Under the pieces are notes generated by a model. That model did no database searches and had not been told where the DNA came from. It worked only from the letters and a program-made list of their open reading frames with translations. DNA of 64,000 nucleotides, taken from assembly GCA_038373885.1 (NCBI GenBank), contig JAWZYV010012252.1, positions 1,178,001 through 1,242,000 on the forward strand, written 5' to 3'. The DNA comes from Cheiracanthium punctorium (lineage: Eukaryota > Arthropoda > Arachnida > Araneae > Cheiracanthiidae). Shown here piece by piece: positions 1 to 12,595 of the stretch (position 1 is the stretch's first letter; each line of letters starts with the position of its first letter). Both the position numbers and the translations under genes were made by a program.

Positions 1-127
1 CAAAAAACTTTTAAAACGCATGTATAAAAGAAGGTTACTGCGAAACTACCCATGAAAGTCATTTTCACATTAGCAGTATAGAAGAGTCTTTGCACTTCAA
101 AATATTTAACTACGAAATGGACTGCAC

Positions 128-323
128 TAGGTTCCTAGGTTTATAGGAATAATGCTCTCCGTGGGGGACTTTCTAAGTGATCCTAGCTCGTAGTTACGCG
201 GGGTTTCGGAGATAACCACGGAAAACTCTGAACGGCTAAGTCGACAGACGCGACCAAGATTTGAACAGGGCACCTCCCGCCTTCCAGTTTCGAGAGCAGA
301 ATCTCTCAGTCACTGGTCGGGCT
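128..323 (-). repeat. tRNA-derived SINE, family 1, older copy
   Basis: This segment is homologous along its length to the better-preserved SINE at 9951-10181. Shared blocks include GGGGTTTCGGAGA.AACCACGGAAAACTC-like sequence and the tRNA-like head at the right end, read on the minus strand. The A and B boxes are degraded. No clear target duplication was found, so the ends are approximate. Confidence 0.6.
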
Positions 324-350
324 CATAATGCATTATTGTAAGATTATCAG

Positions 351-533
351 CAGAATTGCCAACTTCTCCGGAATATAATTAATCACTATTTCTAAACAGC
401 GATTTTTGGCTTAAATTAAAGCAAAATTTTGAGCTTAAACGCGTGGGCTGATTACTGTTTCGATAAAATACTTAAAAAGAATTACTGTTTACAAAAAGTG
501 GTCAATTATATTCCGGAGTAGTTGGCAAGTCTG
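351..533. mobile_element. MITE family 1 (TIR CATAGCTGCCAAC), copy 1
   Basis: A 183-bp element with inverted ends: CAGAATTGCCAACTTCTCCGG on the left and, reverse-complemented, CAGACTTGCCAACTACTCCGG on the right. A second inverted pair lies inside (TAAACAG and CTGTTTA beside 'AAAAAGTGGT'). The 7-bp direct repeat TTATCAG flanks it (344-350 and 534-540). It is one of about 12 copies in the window and is non-coding. Confidence 0.82.
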
Positions 534-540
534 TTATCAG

Positions 541-660
541 TAAGGAGAGAAGCCGGTGACTGCGAGGTTTGATTCGTCCTTCTTGCTGTTAATCGCCTGT
601 ACGTACGGACATGGGTTCGATTCCCGTTAACCCCTGGGGGGTTGAATTTGTCCAAATATT
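541..660 (+). repeat. Possible tRNA-derived SINE head (B box)
   Basis: The stretch around 608-630 reads GGGTTCGATTCCCGTTAACC, a canonical tRNA B box followed by an acceptor-like end. No convincing A box lies 30-50 bp upstream, and no tRNA cloverleaf can be drawn, so this is a SINE or tRNA relic rather than a tRNA gene. Confidence 0.3.
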
Positions 661-1077
661 GTGCTGCGAAATGGTACTTTGAAATAAAACGAACTTCTAA
701 TTAGGAACAACTAATATGAAGGACAAAAGAGCTATAGATTTCTATAAACTGTCTTACACAAATCAAATCAAAATCAAATCGGCGAGGAACTTCATCAAGT
801 GATCGTTTATACTCTGTCTCGTCCAGCTTTTCATCCAACTTTTAAAGCCATTGAGGCTATTCATAAATAAAGAAAAATTTCCGGGATAGAAGGGAAGAGG
901 GAACTCTTTGGCGCTTTGTTTAAATGCAGCGCCGGCGATTCATAATATCTTACAGTCCATCATTCAAGAGCGTGAGAAGTGATTTGCTATTCTGAGATAT
1001 TTTAAACGATTTCTATCGGAAAATTATTAATAAATTTATTCCAGTTATTGCTTGACATAATTCTGAGAAATCAATAC

Positions 1078-1236
1078 CTCTTGCTGAAAAGGGTGCACTA
1101 TTGCTTCCCAATTCTCATAAATTCTAGGAGCTAGTGACACCAGTACCCAACCATCTTCATTATACGGAACGCTTAGCGCAACAAAATCATGACGATCTTG
1201 TGTAATCATGATATTAGCAATAGCAATATCTACCTC
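1078..1236 (-). CDS. Ionotropic glutamate-like receptor (IR/iGluR), exon with end of ligand-binding lobe S1
   Basis: This 53-codon internal exon (phase 0 at both ends) encodes the end of lobe S1 of an ionotropic-receptor ligand-binding domain, the part leading to the first membrane helix. Seen: residues 1-9 EVDIAIANI, then MITQDR and LSVPY, matching the family pattern 'aD(i/l)av.plTIT..R...vdfS.Py'. The arginine that binds the ligand carboxylate in classical iGluRs is kept in MITQDR. The position usually held by the amino-group-binding threonine reads Met, which suggests a divergent IR rather than a standard glutamate receptor. The acceptor reads TTTCATTTCAG on the minus strand and the donor is GAG|GTATTG. 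Its start matches the phase-0 end of the exon at 2984-3071. Transmembrane and pore exons must lie left of the window. The protein would be a cell-surface ligand-gated channel, probably chemosensory; that role is inferred from the family. Confidence 0.88.
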
Positions 1237-1280
1237 CTGAAATGAAATAGTAATAATTAGTACTACATACATGAAATATA

Positions 1281-1490
1281 CACCCTCCAAAAAAGTATTC
1301 GAGTAAGAGATACATTTCCTATGTTGGTTTCGTATATTAAAAATTATTTATCATATAATATGAATTAGGCTATGTATAAATATGACTTTCCATATTTCTG
1401 TCAAGTTGTGCGTTTTCAAAAACTCAATTATTATTCGCAAATCTAAAATAGGAAATTTATCTCTTACTCAAATACTTTTTTTGGTGGGTG
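1281..1490. mobile_element. Short inverted-repeat element (MITE) with TA target duplication
   Basis: A 210-bp element has terminal inverted repeats of about 40 bp. The left end begins CACCCTCCAAAAAAGTATTC and the right end is its near-perfect reverse complement, ending in GGTGGGTG. TA dinucleotides flank it (1279-1280 and 1491-1492), the Tc1/mariner-type target duplication. It lies in the receptor intron, 45 bp before the acceptor of the exon at 1078-1236. It has no coding capacity. Confidence 0.75.
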
Positions 1491-2983
1491 TACATCCAAA
1501 AAACATCACAGGTAGAGGTAGAACATTTTATAAGAAAATATAAAAGCGACTAAACTGTTTGTAGCGCCACTTACTAGGCAGAGAAACATAATTAAACAAT
1601 CACTTCTATTGATGAACCACCCCCAAAATGTCAACATATACGTAAAAGTGTTTCACCCATAGCCTCGAGTTTTAGATTGCCTCGCACTTATAGCATATAT
1701 GCTTTTATTTTTCTTTTAAGGGAAGCATTTACATGTTATATTTTGATAGAAAGTAATATTAATTATGGAAGAAGAATGTAGTTTGTTTTCTGCATCTGGC
1801 TACGCCATTGAATTATATTGGGCACCAACATTTTCACAGATTCCGGCTTAAACTCTAATTATACTTTTTATTTCTCAATTATATGCTCATTGTGAATTTT
1901 TAATATAATGCTGTGTCAGTAGCTCAAAGTAAAGAGTCAGAGCATTATGTTACTGCTGGAAAGCCCATTGCTGATAACTATCCTGTACTTGTTGGATAAG
2001 AAACTAAAAGAGAATGGAGAACAATTAATCAATGTATGAACATAATTATAGACTATTTTAATGGAAAAATTCATCTAAGTACATTTTAGAAACTTCCGAT
2101 AAAATTAGAAAAATATAACATTAAATGTCTATTGAATTATTTATTTTGAAAACGAGGATACCACATTTTTAAAATTGTATATGGCCAAGAGAGGAATTTT
2201 AAGCAACGCTAATTTTATGCATTTTTGAATAAGATCTATTACAGAGCATTCCATTCCATCTCAAATGTCATCTATGTGAAGAGTTGCATGGATGAACATG
2301 TTAAGGAACAATTTATTAAATTTGAGATAATCAGCTCTAAAGTTCGTAGAATGACCTTTATTATTTTGTGTACGTAACATCTTCATCTACTGAAAAACGC
2401 TGCATAAGCAAAAGTGGCAGGACCAATCTACGCCTAAGACTTAATGGAGTCCGTAAATGGTGGTTTAACTTCGAAATCTCACTTTTTTAAATGCCACTTA
2501 ACATTTTCATGCACTCATATCTTCTTCAATTTAACACTTTGCATGCACTTGGTTTATTTTAAATGATATATTATACCTCCAGATTATTAGTATTAGGAAG
2601 CTTTTCAATTTAAGTTTTATATTAGGAGTAAGCAATAGCATTAAACGTCATAAGTGCTGTACACAAATGAAGGCTACTGTGTTTCGTTTGACTTCAGCTC
2701 TACACACACTGTTCAGCTGTGACACAGTATTCAGGTCACAGACGTAGATTTACATTATGCATTTCACAATAAATTCATAGTTTCTGTGAATCTCACTCGA
2801 ATGTTGGAACACGAAGCGTAATATTTATGATCCGGATTTCAAATGTCTAATAACTTAGCTTTGAGACATCCGAATTTGTATTATTGTATGAACGATTCTC
2901 ATATTTACTCACTAACAGTTAATCAGTATTACACAGTGCATATTTTTTTTTTCGCTTGCATGATTGAAAAGACTATAACTTAC
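1491..2983. other. Receptor intron, no further features
   Basis: AT-rich intron between the exons at 2984-3071 and 1078-1236. Apart from the MITE near its 3' end I see no repeats with clear ends and no coding signal. Confidence 0.5.
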
Positions 2984-3071
2984 ATTTCTGTAAACCATAC
3001 CCATTATACCAGTCCATCTACCCTCAACTATTTGTCCCCACTCAGGTTCTACAGGTATAATTACTTCGTAC
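2984..3071 (-). CDS. IR/iGluR ligand-binding domain, middle exon
   Basis: This short 88-nt exon joins the two other receptor exons exactly. The upstream exon ends with two bases of a codon. This exon supplies one base to complete a lysine, then 29 codons, and ends in phase 0. It encodes the 'Y..i.p....WG....G.WtGm.G.v..' stretch of lobe S1; visible pieces are EPEWGQIVEG and RWTGIMGMVY, the glycine-rich turn present in nearly all iGluR/IR proteins. The acceptor is CTTTCAG|G and the donor AAT|GTAAGT, both strong. It is too short to stand out as an open frame and was found by searching the intron for the missing S1 segment. That the phase prediction was met makes the assignment firm. Confidence 0.88.
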
Positions 3072-5512
3072 CTGAAAGTTAAAAATAATCAACACTTTAG
3101 CACAAAATAATTTTTAAAGTAAATCAAAGATAAATTTCCATACTCAGAATAATGGTACTGTTATATAACAGTATCTTATAAAGCTTTATACACATACAAT
3201 AGACAATGTAAATTTATGATAAATAGAAGTATTTTTTATGAAAGAAAAAAGTGTTTCTTTTGGGATATTACTGTAGTTGTCTCAGTCTTGCTTTGAATTT
3301 GAAACACGTTTTTATTTCCACATTATTTTTGAATCTCAATGGCATATAAAACGGAATGACGCCATTACTTACGTACTTAAATTTTTGTGAAACATACTTT
3401 TCTTTTGTTAAAAACTAGCAACATTTTCATAGGGAACGGAGATGTCTATGTATCACAAATGCTTAAATTGCAATCAACACTCTCGGTGAGGTAAATATTG
3501 AAACCGTTTTATTACTGAAAAAACTTCTAATAAGCTGAAAATAGCAAAATTTTACTTTCCGAATTTGATGGCATTTTCATGTGATCATAAGTATTATCAT
3601 AAGTATTATCTTTAGCTCTCTTGAAGCACTTCTGTTAATCTTGGCTAATTTGAAACTTTTATTCTTATTTAGCAATGATCCATAAAAAGCCAATATAAGC
3701 TTTACCTGCATTATACCTAAGCACTAAGTACGAAAATCAATAGCAAAATTACCAAAAAGGATAAAAAATCAGAAAATCGTAAGAACCAAAATACTATACA
3801 AGTACATAAAAGTATGCTTTCAAAATTAATCCATTGTTTTTAAAGTGATAGAAGTTAATTTTTTATGACTTTTAAATCTGTTAATTTTAAATGAATATTT
3901 GCAGTTTTTTTTTACATCTGTAACTAAACTTCAGAAAACTGGGGTAGTTTTCTAATTTGTAGGTTTTGCCAACAGGGGTAAAATAAAAACATTAGTTTTA
4001 ACGGTCTAATTTTTATCTTATTTTATGTAAATATGTTCATTACATAATTCTTATGTATCCTGACTATGGCTGCAAAATGAATTATTTAATCACTTTTGCT
4101 TCGTTGATTAACTGTGTTTGGTGAAGGAAGTTTGTTTTCTATGAGATGATTGACTTGGGTATCTTTTAATCACCAAAAGGAATTCCAAAATCATAGCAAA
4201 AACAAGAGTGAAAAAAAAATTAACTCAGGACTAACGCATTATTCGGATTGTTAGAAAGTCTGGAATTCTTGGGTGTGTTCTAAATTCTTCGTTAGGTCAT
4301 TGGAAGAATCCACCAGCTACTTTCTAAACGTATTCGCAAATCAATTTTCGTAAAACGTTTTTTACGTTTGTAATGGCTCCTCTGAGAGTGAGTGAGGTAA
4401 TGCAATTAACATATTTGATGAGCTATCATTGGTTCTATTTTTTCTTTAAAAAGTGAAGTTTATTTTTTTTTCTGAAACAGTCAGATTTTTCTTGTATTAT
4501 TATCTAACATTACCTTTTTAATTTTTGAGACTTTTTAGAAAGACTTTAATTAAAGTATTTAGTTTATGTATTATTTATTTGGCTGTAAGAAAGTTAATTA
4601 TTAGTGAGTGAATATGTTGCACTTGAACCAAATTGTATGAATAATATCACTGTAAGAAAAAAAATACATCAAATGAAAAATTACTGAAGGTACTTTGTTG
4701 CAAGTATACTCAAAATTTGAAAATACAGTTACGATCAAACAATTTGTGTATGGGGCTCCTATTTTGTTCCATCTCTATTGTGTCCCTATAGTGCTTTTTA
4801 TGTAAAACATAGAAGAAATACCGGTAAAAAAATAAAGGGATGAACAGTCAGAAGAAATATAATTTAATATATTTCATCTTAATTTATGTATCATACTTCA
4901 GATTGCACTGTTATATCAAATAGTTAAAATTATCATGATATATGTGTAAAGATAGAATAAGCCGTTATTGAAAGCATCTATCTTTATTATATGAAAAAAA
5001 ATTAGTTGCAACACATGTTGAGTATTTCAGTTAGTATAACATTCGACTAAAACATCATTGTTTCAATCAGACATCAGCGCGCTGAAGTAGTAGATAAAGT
5101 ATATTAAACGAAGACTGATTTTTAATAAATAAAAAAACCTGATGTGAACAACACGTGACTTTTTGCCAAAATTTTCTAAGCTTGGCAACGGTTGGCGCGG
5201 TTTTGGACATGACCAAACAAGAACTGCATATAGACTTATGTATTGAATCCGACCACAGACTTTAATGTATTGAAAGTCTTCTTGGTGATCGTGTAAATAA
5301 ATTACTCAGTCAATTATAATCAAAAAGGGATCTGCACAACTAGATGTTACAGCAGTCCTAAGTATAAAATTTCAAGCTTCTACGACTCATAATTTTTGAG
5401 TTATTCGAGCTATGTATGTACATACATCCATACGTACGTACAAATGTTACGAAATACTAGTCAAAATGGATTCGAGGTTGGTCAAGATTGATTGTACATG
5501 CATACATACGTA
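3072..5512. other. Receptor intron, AT-rich, nothing recognised
   Basis: This part of the 10.3-kb intron contains short homopolymers, a tandem 'ATAAGTATTATC' pair near 3588-3612 and small palindromic words such as TACGTACGTAC near 5440. I see no coding frame or element ends. Confidence 0.4.
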
Positions 5513-7752
5513 CAGCTGCGGAAAAAAGAAGTCCCACTTGTACTTTTTTCGGCCTTCGTTCGTCGTACAGCAAAGTTACAGATACCAATCGTTTACGATT
5601 GAAGTACACTTTAATTTGCTATGCATAAAAGTTGCATAAGGGGCCATCTACATATTAAAATTCGCACTTTTTTTTCTCAATAGCAACCCCTAGATTTCAC
5701 TTCATATTTCAAAAAATTAGCTCATTTTAACCCCGGATACCCATTTTCAATAAATTTGAACTCAAAATGAGTGAGTTTTGAGCACCCAAAATCCCCCTCC
5801 CCCTATGTTAAACTATTTTTTCATATTTTAATTCACATCTCATATAATATTGATAATAAGAAGCTGATTTTTATTCGTACTATTAGAACGAAACGACCCA
5901 AGCATAATTCACTATTCTAATGATTTTTAATAAAATATTACTATGGATTATGAATTATTAAATTAATAATAAAAAAATTATGAATAGCGACCAAGCCAAA
6001 TTTCGATGGAAATAGATGCAGAAAGTAATATTACATGGCTGTGTGAAATTTCAAATTTTTACGTTCAGTAGTTTAATTTATATTAAATAAAATGTGTTAT
6101 TTTCCTGAGTTAAGGGACCATATATAAATTTATTAAGTGACAATTTTATGAAAATTGTTTAAAATAAACGTAAATTAGATTTCTTTTGTGCAAAGACACA
6201 GCAAAAGATAGCGGTATTAAAAAATATCAAATTTTGAAGGAAATAAATTAGAGGTTTTTACAGTTTGATCGTGATTCTATAAAGCGTCTATTATTGCTTC
6301 CGCTACCATATCCCTCTAAATAAAATATTTTCCAGGTATAGAATTAGACTCAGTAGATGTATATTTTCTAATACAATGTTCTATTTCTGAAAAACTAACA
6401 TCCTCAACATTCCAGGTATGAACTCGACCTTTTTTAATATCGGAAACATTAGGTCTTTGGACTTCCCCATATTTTATCAAACATTCAAAATCACTTTCTG
6501 TCTAAATTTTCATCTGACAATGAATTAAAATGCCGCCAAAAGTCTTATTGCACATGATAATATTAAATGAAGAAAGTGAAATAACAAACACAGTGATAAT
6601 ATTGGGTCGGAAAAAAAGTAATGGCGTTTTTTACATGAAACTCAAACAAATAAATTTTCAATCATGAAACCATCCTTCAAGTTCGACCATAGCTGAGTAA
6701 CATTCACGCTTGTAGTCAGAAGAGCAGAGAGCAGCCTCTCACTCCTGACAACATTTCACCTGTCTAAGAGAAATACTCAATAATAATTTCAAAAGTAGAT
6801 TTTCAAAAAGAAGATTTTCAAAATTGTGAGCAGTCGTTATGCATTTTTCCTTTAAATCATGTATAATGAACCAAGTAAGTTTTGAACTCACAGGTCATTT
6901 GGACCACTGACTAAATATTCTAATTTCTACTCTTGATATTCTCAGTACAAAAAACTTTAAGAGCAATGGAAACAATATTTTCCTTGAAAATAATATTTAT
7001 TAATGACTATGTCATTTTATCTCTCAACACCCTTTATTGAAAAATGTGTCCCAAAAATGCGACATAATGAAGTGACATAAAAGTATGCGACATAATTTTA
7101 CATGTATTTAAATACTATTAGTTCACAACAGCTTTAATCTATTGTTACAATATTTCGTAAGCTGTAGAATATGCTCCACGTGTATTTTTCTATAAATCGG
7201 TTACACTCATAAAAATTTCAACATAGAGTTACCAGGCAAAATATGCGAAAGATGAGCCATAAAATGACAAAGTCAATTAATATCGTTTTAATATGGCAAT
7301 AATGAAACTAAAAACTTAGGGGGGTTCAGGGGGATCTCCCCCTGACGAGGATTGAACAGCCGAGTTTATTTCTTTTAACTCTCGCTAGCGAAAAAAATGA
7401 AAGGCGAAAAGTTCGGAACCTACAAATAGCGTTTCTCAATTTGCAGAAAGTCCCTTAAAAACGCGTAAAAAATAATTCGCAATATCTCCGGAAATTATCG
7501 TAGAAAATTAGTGAAATTTTATATTTAGGGTAATTTGAAGGTTTTCTTTCGTTTAATAAAGTCAAAATACAGTGTTGCCATTGAGAAAAATGAAGTTGAT
7601 GCAGAATTAAATATGAAGACGGCCCCTTATGGAAATTAAATTAATAGTAAATTAAAGTATGCGTTATTTGCAAACGAATGGTATATATGACTTTGCTGTA
7701 CGACTAACGACAGTGAAATAAAGAGCAAGTGGGACTTTTTTTTCCGCAGCTG
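5513..7752 (+). mobile_element. 2-kb DNA transposon family A, copy 1 (TIR CAGCTGCGGAAAA)
   Basis: The left end starts CAGCTGCGGAAAAAAG and the right end is TTTTTTCCGCAGCTG. The terminal inverted repeats are imperfect and run about 150 bp inward: both contain 'CACTTG.(T/C)T.TTTT(C/T)', 'GTCGTACAGCAAAGT' and 'ATAAGGGGCC'. TA flanks both sides. Two related copies at 26250-27899 and 29040-31149 lie in the opposite orientation. The interior is about 1.9 kb after removing the insertion at 7002-7364. Short frames in different copies are homologous, for example 'EESE(V/I)TNTVIILGR(Q/K)KSN', suggesting a decayed protein, but I cannot name the superfamily. Confidence 0.72.
7002..7364. mobile_element. 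363-bp insertion with TTTATT duplication, family B copy 1
   Basis: This element interrupts family A copy 1. It starts AATGACTATGTCATTTTATC and ends GAACAGCCGAG. TTTATT flanks it on both sides (6996-7001, 7365-7370), and the intact site is present in family A copy 3. The first 20 bp reappear inverted near 7262-7285, so it can fold back. The same element occurs at 47708-48157. The right end has a B-box-like word on the minus strand, but the class is uncertain. Confidence 0.72.
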
Positions 7753-9950
7753 TATATATGTGACCGTTGAGAAGTCATGCAAAAACTTACCAAGGTAAAT
7801 TTAGATATGGTAAGAATCGATTTTTCCTTCAAAATGTGAATACCGAAATTTTTCGCGATCCCAATACTTACTTTATTCGTACAAGGAAATCTAGAAAGTG
7901 AAGAATGAATCCAAATAATAAATTTTCCATAAAACAGATTGTCATTTCATATTTAATTGGTTAGGAAGAAATTTCTAGAATATAGCAACTGACAACAAAA
8001 TTTTTAAAAGCCGCTTTTCCTCATCAAAAAATTGAGTATTTATCTATTACCTAACTTATTAAGATAAATACTGAATCAGTAAGATCAATTAGCTGTATGT
8101 AACACATTATTTTTCAGCAGCGTTTGAATGATTCTAAGCATATATGACGCTTCAATGTCATACTATATATAAATAAACACGCATCCTGATCATAAATACT
8201 GAAATTTTCCAATGAAAAAACTGTTTAAATAGCAATCAGCGTCATTCTAAGGTCAAGAAACTAAAGCACATGTTTTCAATAAATCTTTGCTTAGTCTTTT
8301 TCCTTTCTTTTTTCCGAATTGTAAAAACCATCGTCGAGCTTAGAACCAGAGGCTGGTTGACAGCTCCTCCAAGGCCAGTTTCCTTTCGTTTAGCCTGGGG
8401 TCTCAACACACGTTTTATCGTACAGAAACCCGGGTGATTCCAAGAGAATTTCCAGACATTAATTGCATTTAGCATGCATATAAAGTCTCATATTTTTGGG
8501 TGTCTTATCTCGGCAAGATAAATGAAGGATCCACTTTTTCCTCGGAAATACCCTATGACCGCGTTACTGAAACTATGTTTGGGAGAGCAAGGGACTTCCC
8601 GTAATCGCCAAAAGCACGACTTTTAAGCTTATAAGATTTAATTTCTGCTTATCATTTGATAATTAAAAGTTGAGTGATTTTTGTTTCACTTTGCACCCGT
8701 ATTTTCCAAACTTTATCATTTTCTGTAGTTTTAATATATTGACCTATCTTATATCTTCTGGATTGAGTATTCTGTTGCATGATCCGGAGTAGCGTATAAT
8801 CCATGAGTGATAATTAAATAAATAATACCGTCGAGATAACTGGTATATTTATTCGGTTGTTTTTATTATCTATGTTCATTTGTAAATTCAATGTGAAAAT
8901 GCTACTAAAACTTTTTTTAATACCGTTTTTATATTTAGTATCCTCTTTTATTTAACATTTGATGCATAACATCAAAACAATCATGCGTGTATAAAAACTC
9001 AAAATGCTAAGAAATAGTTTATTTAAAAATGAAAATCTGAAATTCGTCTATATTTTATTTAGGCCCCATGCTGCAGTTATGAAGAATATTTTACTCAAAT
9101 ATTTCATGCAAGAATACCTGGTATTTGTTAGGTGTTCGTTATTTTAATTTGCCTTGCTCGTGGCACATTCTGGATATGCCCACAGTTCGAGATTCTTGAC
9201 TGAGATCCTCAGTTGAATAGTGGAATAGCTCAAATTCATGTCTAATTCTTTTATTAACACGCTCTTGAAGTGACGATCAACATTTACTTTAGTTGTTTTA
9301 AATGTTTTAGTTACAAGTGTTAAAAATACATTCAACAGCTTTAAATGCTAGTTTTTTTTCAAGCATCCCAAAGTGTCACGCCCAAACTTGATACGTTGCA
9401 TCAAATTTACAAATGTAAGCTATAACTTTTTATTAGTAGCTTATAAGGTTTTAATGAAATTGTGTTTACAATTTAAGTGGATTATAAAGCAATGTTGAGA
9501 ACTGATATAATTTTCAAAAGCAACCTACTGTTAACTTCAGTTGGTTTCTGAGAACGTTTTGAGCATATTGAGAATGATTAATACAGTCAAACCTTGTTGA
9601 CAAAAACGCTTAACACGAAATGTCGCTTAAGAAGAAGGAAAACGGTTCCTCTATAGTTTTATATAGAAAAGATTTTTGTTTCCCTTCCACTTCGTTTTTG
9701 CGAAGTTCGACTATACTATTTAAAAAGCATTTGTGAACCTCGAAACTACTAAATAAAGTAACTTTTTTTGTAAAAAGACTATTATCTTTGTCACTTTTAA
9801 CAAATAGCTTCGTACTTTTCATCGGAATTTACTCATAATATACACCACATTATTCCGGACATTGTTTTTACTTGGTTTCAAGATGACACAGTGTAAAATA
9901 CAACAAAATCAGCTCTTCGAACATCATTTTAACAATACATAGTGGGAGTA
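7753..9950. other. AT-rich intron sequence, nothing recognised
   Basis: This is part of the long receptor intron. A slightly GC-richer patch at 8320-8470 has a short open frame on the minus strand but no splice signals or family resemblance. No inverted-repeat element with clear ends was found. Confidence 0.35.
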
Positions 9951-10181
9951 GAAATGGAAATATGGATTACGGCCAAATAGCTACTCATAGGGATCTAGGC
10001 CGGGGTTGGGATTGCCCTCCTTGGTAGACTGTCTAAGGGGTCCTAACCCACATTTACGTGAAGTTTCGGAGAAATCGACGGAAAACTCCGAACAATTAGG
10101 TCGGCGGACGCGCCCTGGTTTCGAACCATGCAACTTCCGTCTCCTAGTTCAAAGCGCTAGCGCTATGCCACTGGTGGGGCA
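9951..10181 (-). repeat. tRNA-derived SINE, family 1, with 13-bp target duplication
   Basis: On the minus strand the head reads GCCCCACCAGTGGCATAGCG, containing an RNA polymerase III A box (TGGCATAGCGC). About 45 nt later comes the B box GGTTCGAAACC. The 231-bp body ends in an A-rich tail read as 'CCATATTTCCATTTC'. Direct repeats flank it: CATAGTGGGAGTA (9938-9950) and CATAATGGGAGTA (10182-10194), one mismatch in 13. This is typical of LINE-driven insertion. Homologous copies lie at 128-323 and, as a tail fragment, at 26902-26985. Confidence 0.85.
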
Positions 10182-10514
10182 CATAATGGGAGTACTATGC
10201 ATTTTTGGAATTTACTGGATTTGTTTCATTTACTTACTAGTCGGAATGTGCAAAGAGTTTGTGGGAGTGATGACACACAGAAACCTAACCATAATTTTCC
10301 TTTAATTTAATTTGCAGTATTGCTTGAAATTTACCCGCCGTGTAAGCAAATAGTCCGGTGCAATGTACTTAAGAAAAGTTTTTTACTGATTTATTTGAAT
10401 ATTTTTTCTGCATTTACATGAATATAATAACATGGTCTAATCTTTCAAGGAAAGTCTGAACATCTACAGACTTCGCGTTTCTTCTACAGCATGAAAACTT
10501 GCATTTTATAAGTT

Positions 10515-10730
10515 TGTAGTGACCCCGCGTTCTCCATTATTCACCAGAAAGAACTTAGTATTTTTGCATCAATAAAAGAACGATTGTCACTGAGCGGTTC
10601 ATTGGGCTTGCGAACGCTATGTCTACAGTACATACAGAGTACCCCGATACAGTAGATCGCTAAAAGCATGTTAATCGGTGCATTCGTAAACGGCAAACTC
10701 GTTGCATGAGTTTTCGTAAGAAAACTGGAA
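10515..10730 (+). repeat. Diverged LTR fragment of the gypsy element
   Basis: This segment is colinear with the LTR at 12596 onward. Both begin TGTAG..TGACC and share 'CCAGAAAGAACTT', a polyadenylation-type 'CAATAAAA', 'GATTGTC', 'ATGTCTACAGT.CATACAG' and 'AGTAGAT.GCT'. Homology fades after about 10730. It could be the 5' LTR of the same element after internal deletion, or a fragment of a related solo LTR. Confidence 0.6.
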
Positions 10731-11289
10731 TGCGTTTGTTCTGTGCTATCAGTTTTTTATTTTTTTTTCCCATTTTTGAACAACTTCAGTTTATTTAGTT
10801 TCGTCGCCTAGGAGATGTGTTTGTTTACATTCACTTCTGATGCTATTTATGTCAAGGAGAGTTTTCAGTACATACTCAGTATAAAATCAACAGGATTTTA
10901 AAAGAAAGAATGACCATAATTGAAGTGCACATATCAAAATTTAGAAATTTCAACTTAAACTGGCATCTTTTCAGAAGTATTTAGCAAGAGTAGTTCAAAG
11001 TTCGCTAATAACGGCTTAAATCAACTTCAATCTCAACACTAAAAATATGTATTTTTGAATTTACTAAATTGAAAAATACAAGAAAATGATTACCGTTGAA
11101 AAATTCTGTACATTCGTTGCAGTTTTTAGCGAGTGCATGAATTTCCTCCTCGAAAAAATTAATATTTTCAGCTTCAGCAAACTTATAATGCTTTGATTGG
11201 ATTGAAAGACATTTTTTTTTTTTACTAATTTTTTTTCAAAACGGTACTTACTTTCCGAATACCCCTAGCAGTTGCCGACATTTTATCGT

Positions 11290-12480
11290 GCATAGCGGTT
11301 GTATGTCATAAGGGTATAGATCTTAAAACAATGGCTTTAGCCCAAGCCGGAGATAAGGAATTACAGACTCTGTTAAACTCTGACACAAACTTACAAGTGA
11401 AATTGCTCCCACTATTCGAGGACTGCGAGTTCTACTGCGATTTGTCTGGAGGTAAAATTCGATTATTTTTATCTAATGCATTTTGCAAAGACGTTTTCGA
11501 TATGCATTCCTTATACGCGCACCCCGGTAAGCGCTCTACATTGAATCTGATTCCGGAACGGTTTAGGTAGAATTCCATGGCGAAGGATATAGCGGAATGG
11601 TGCGAGACATGTTTGCCTTGTCAGCAGTCTCATGTCCACAACCCCACAAAATCCCCCTTAGGTTCCTTTTCTTTCTAGACAGGCGATTTGCCCAGGTCCA
11701 TTTAGATATTGTGGGACTACTCGCGCCGTCACGCAATTTTCGATATGTTTTGACCTGTGTAGATCGCTTTAACAGATCGGTTGAGGTAACCGGCATTAAG
11801 GCACAATCTGCTGATGTAGTCGCAGAGGCTTTTTTGCAGTGTTGGGTGTTGTTCTTTTTTGTGTCTGAGGTAATCACCACGGACCGAAGTAACAACTTCG
11901 AGAGTGATCTATTTAGAGAGTTCTCTGAGTTGCTAGGGTCGTATGAAAACAGAACCATGGTTTACAACCCCCAAAAGTAACGGTATGGTAGAAAGAGTCC
12001 ATCGACAGTTAAAAGCGACCTTGATGCCACATGGTACAGGTCATTGGGTAGATCCTTTACCCCTCATCCTATTTGGCATCGGAAGTATCTTGGAAGAGGA
12101 TATAGGCGCAAAATCTGCTCAGCTGGTTCATGAAACGTCACTCAGATTGCCTGGTGAGATTTTTAGAGATTTCTCCTCCTATCGGCAGTCGTAGTACGAT
12201 TTTCTCAACTACCTACGACAAATTATGGAACCTCTTCGACCTGTTCCACCAAGCAGACACGGTTAGGAACCTAGTCTCATTCATCCCGAACTAAAAGAGA
12301 CTTCACATGTGTTCGTTCGAGTAGATAGTGTTCGTTGACCTTCACAGTAGCCTTACGATAGACGTTATGAGGTTTTTCCAAAATTTTTCACTATAATGAA
12401 GAATGGAACACAATTAACCGTCAGCATAGATCTCCTAAAACCTGCATTTCTGTGTAAATCTACTGAGCTTACTCCGTACA
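11290..12480 (+). pseudogene. Ty3/gypsy retrotransposon pol remnant (integrase)
   Basis: This is the C-terminal part of a gypsy-type Pol polyprotein, broken by at least three frameshifts or stops. In order: a linker with 'CDLSGGKIRLF', the HHCC zinc-binding domain (H-x4-H in DMHSLYAHPGKR, then CETCLPC near 11600-11630), and the integrase core with acidic residues in HLDIVG, ITTDRSNNFES and GMVERVHRQLKA. The last supplies the glutamate of the D,D-35-E triad. A GPY/F-like tail follows, ending in SIDLLKPAFL near 12450. Reverse transcriptase, RNase H and gag are missing. It resembles the arthropod 412/opus-type gypsy group, is not functional, and has no chromodomain. Confidence 0.85.
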
Positions 12481-12595
12481 CCACAGTTGAAACTGCAATT
12501 CCTACACACAAACACACACATACACACTCCGGTCGTATTTCCAAACACGTAGAGCGTTTCAAATTATGAGGACGACAAAACATCTCCCGGGGGAG

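Noticed and set aside
6400..6700. A short protein shared between the copies of transposon family A.
   Set aside because: Frames are broken in all copies and the similarity is only that of homologous DNA. No transposase motif could be identified.
8242..8475. 77-codon minus-strand frame in the receptor intron.
   Set aside because: No receptor motif; the true middle exon was found at 2984-3071.
11563..11958. 131-codon minus-strand frame.
   Set aside because: Antisense to the integrase domain, which is clearly encoded on the plus strand.
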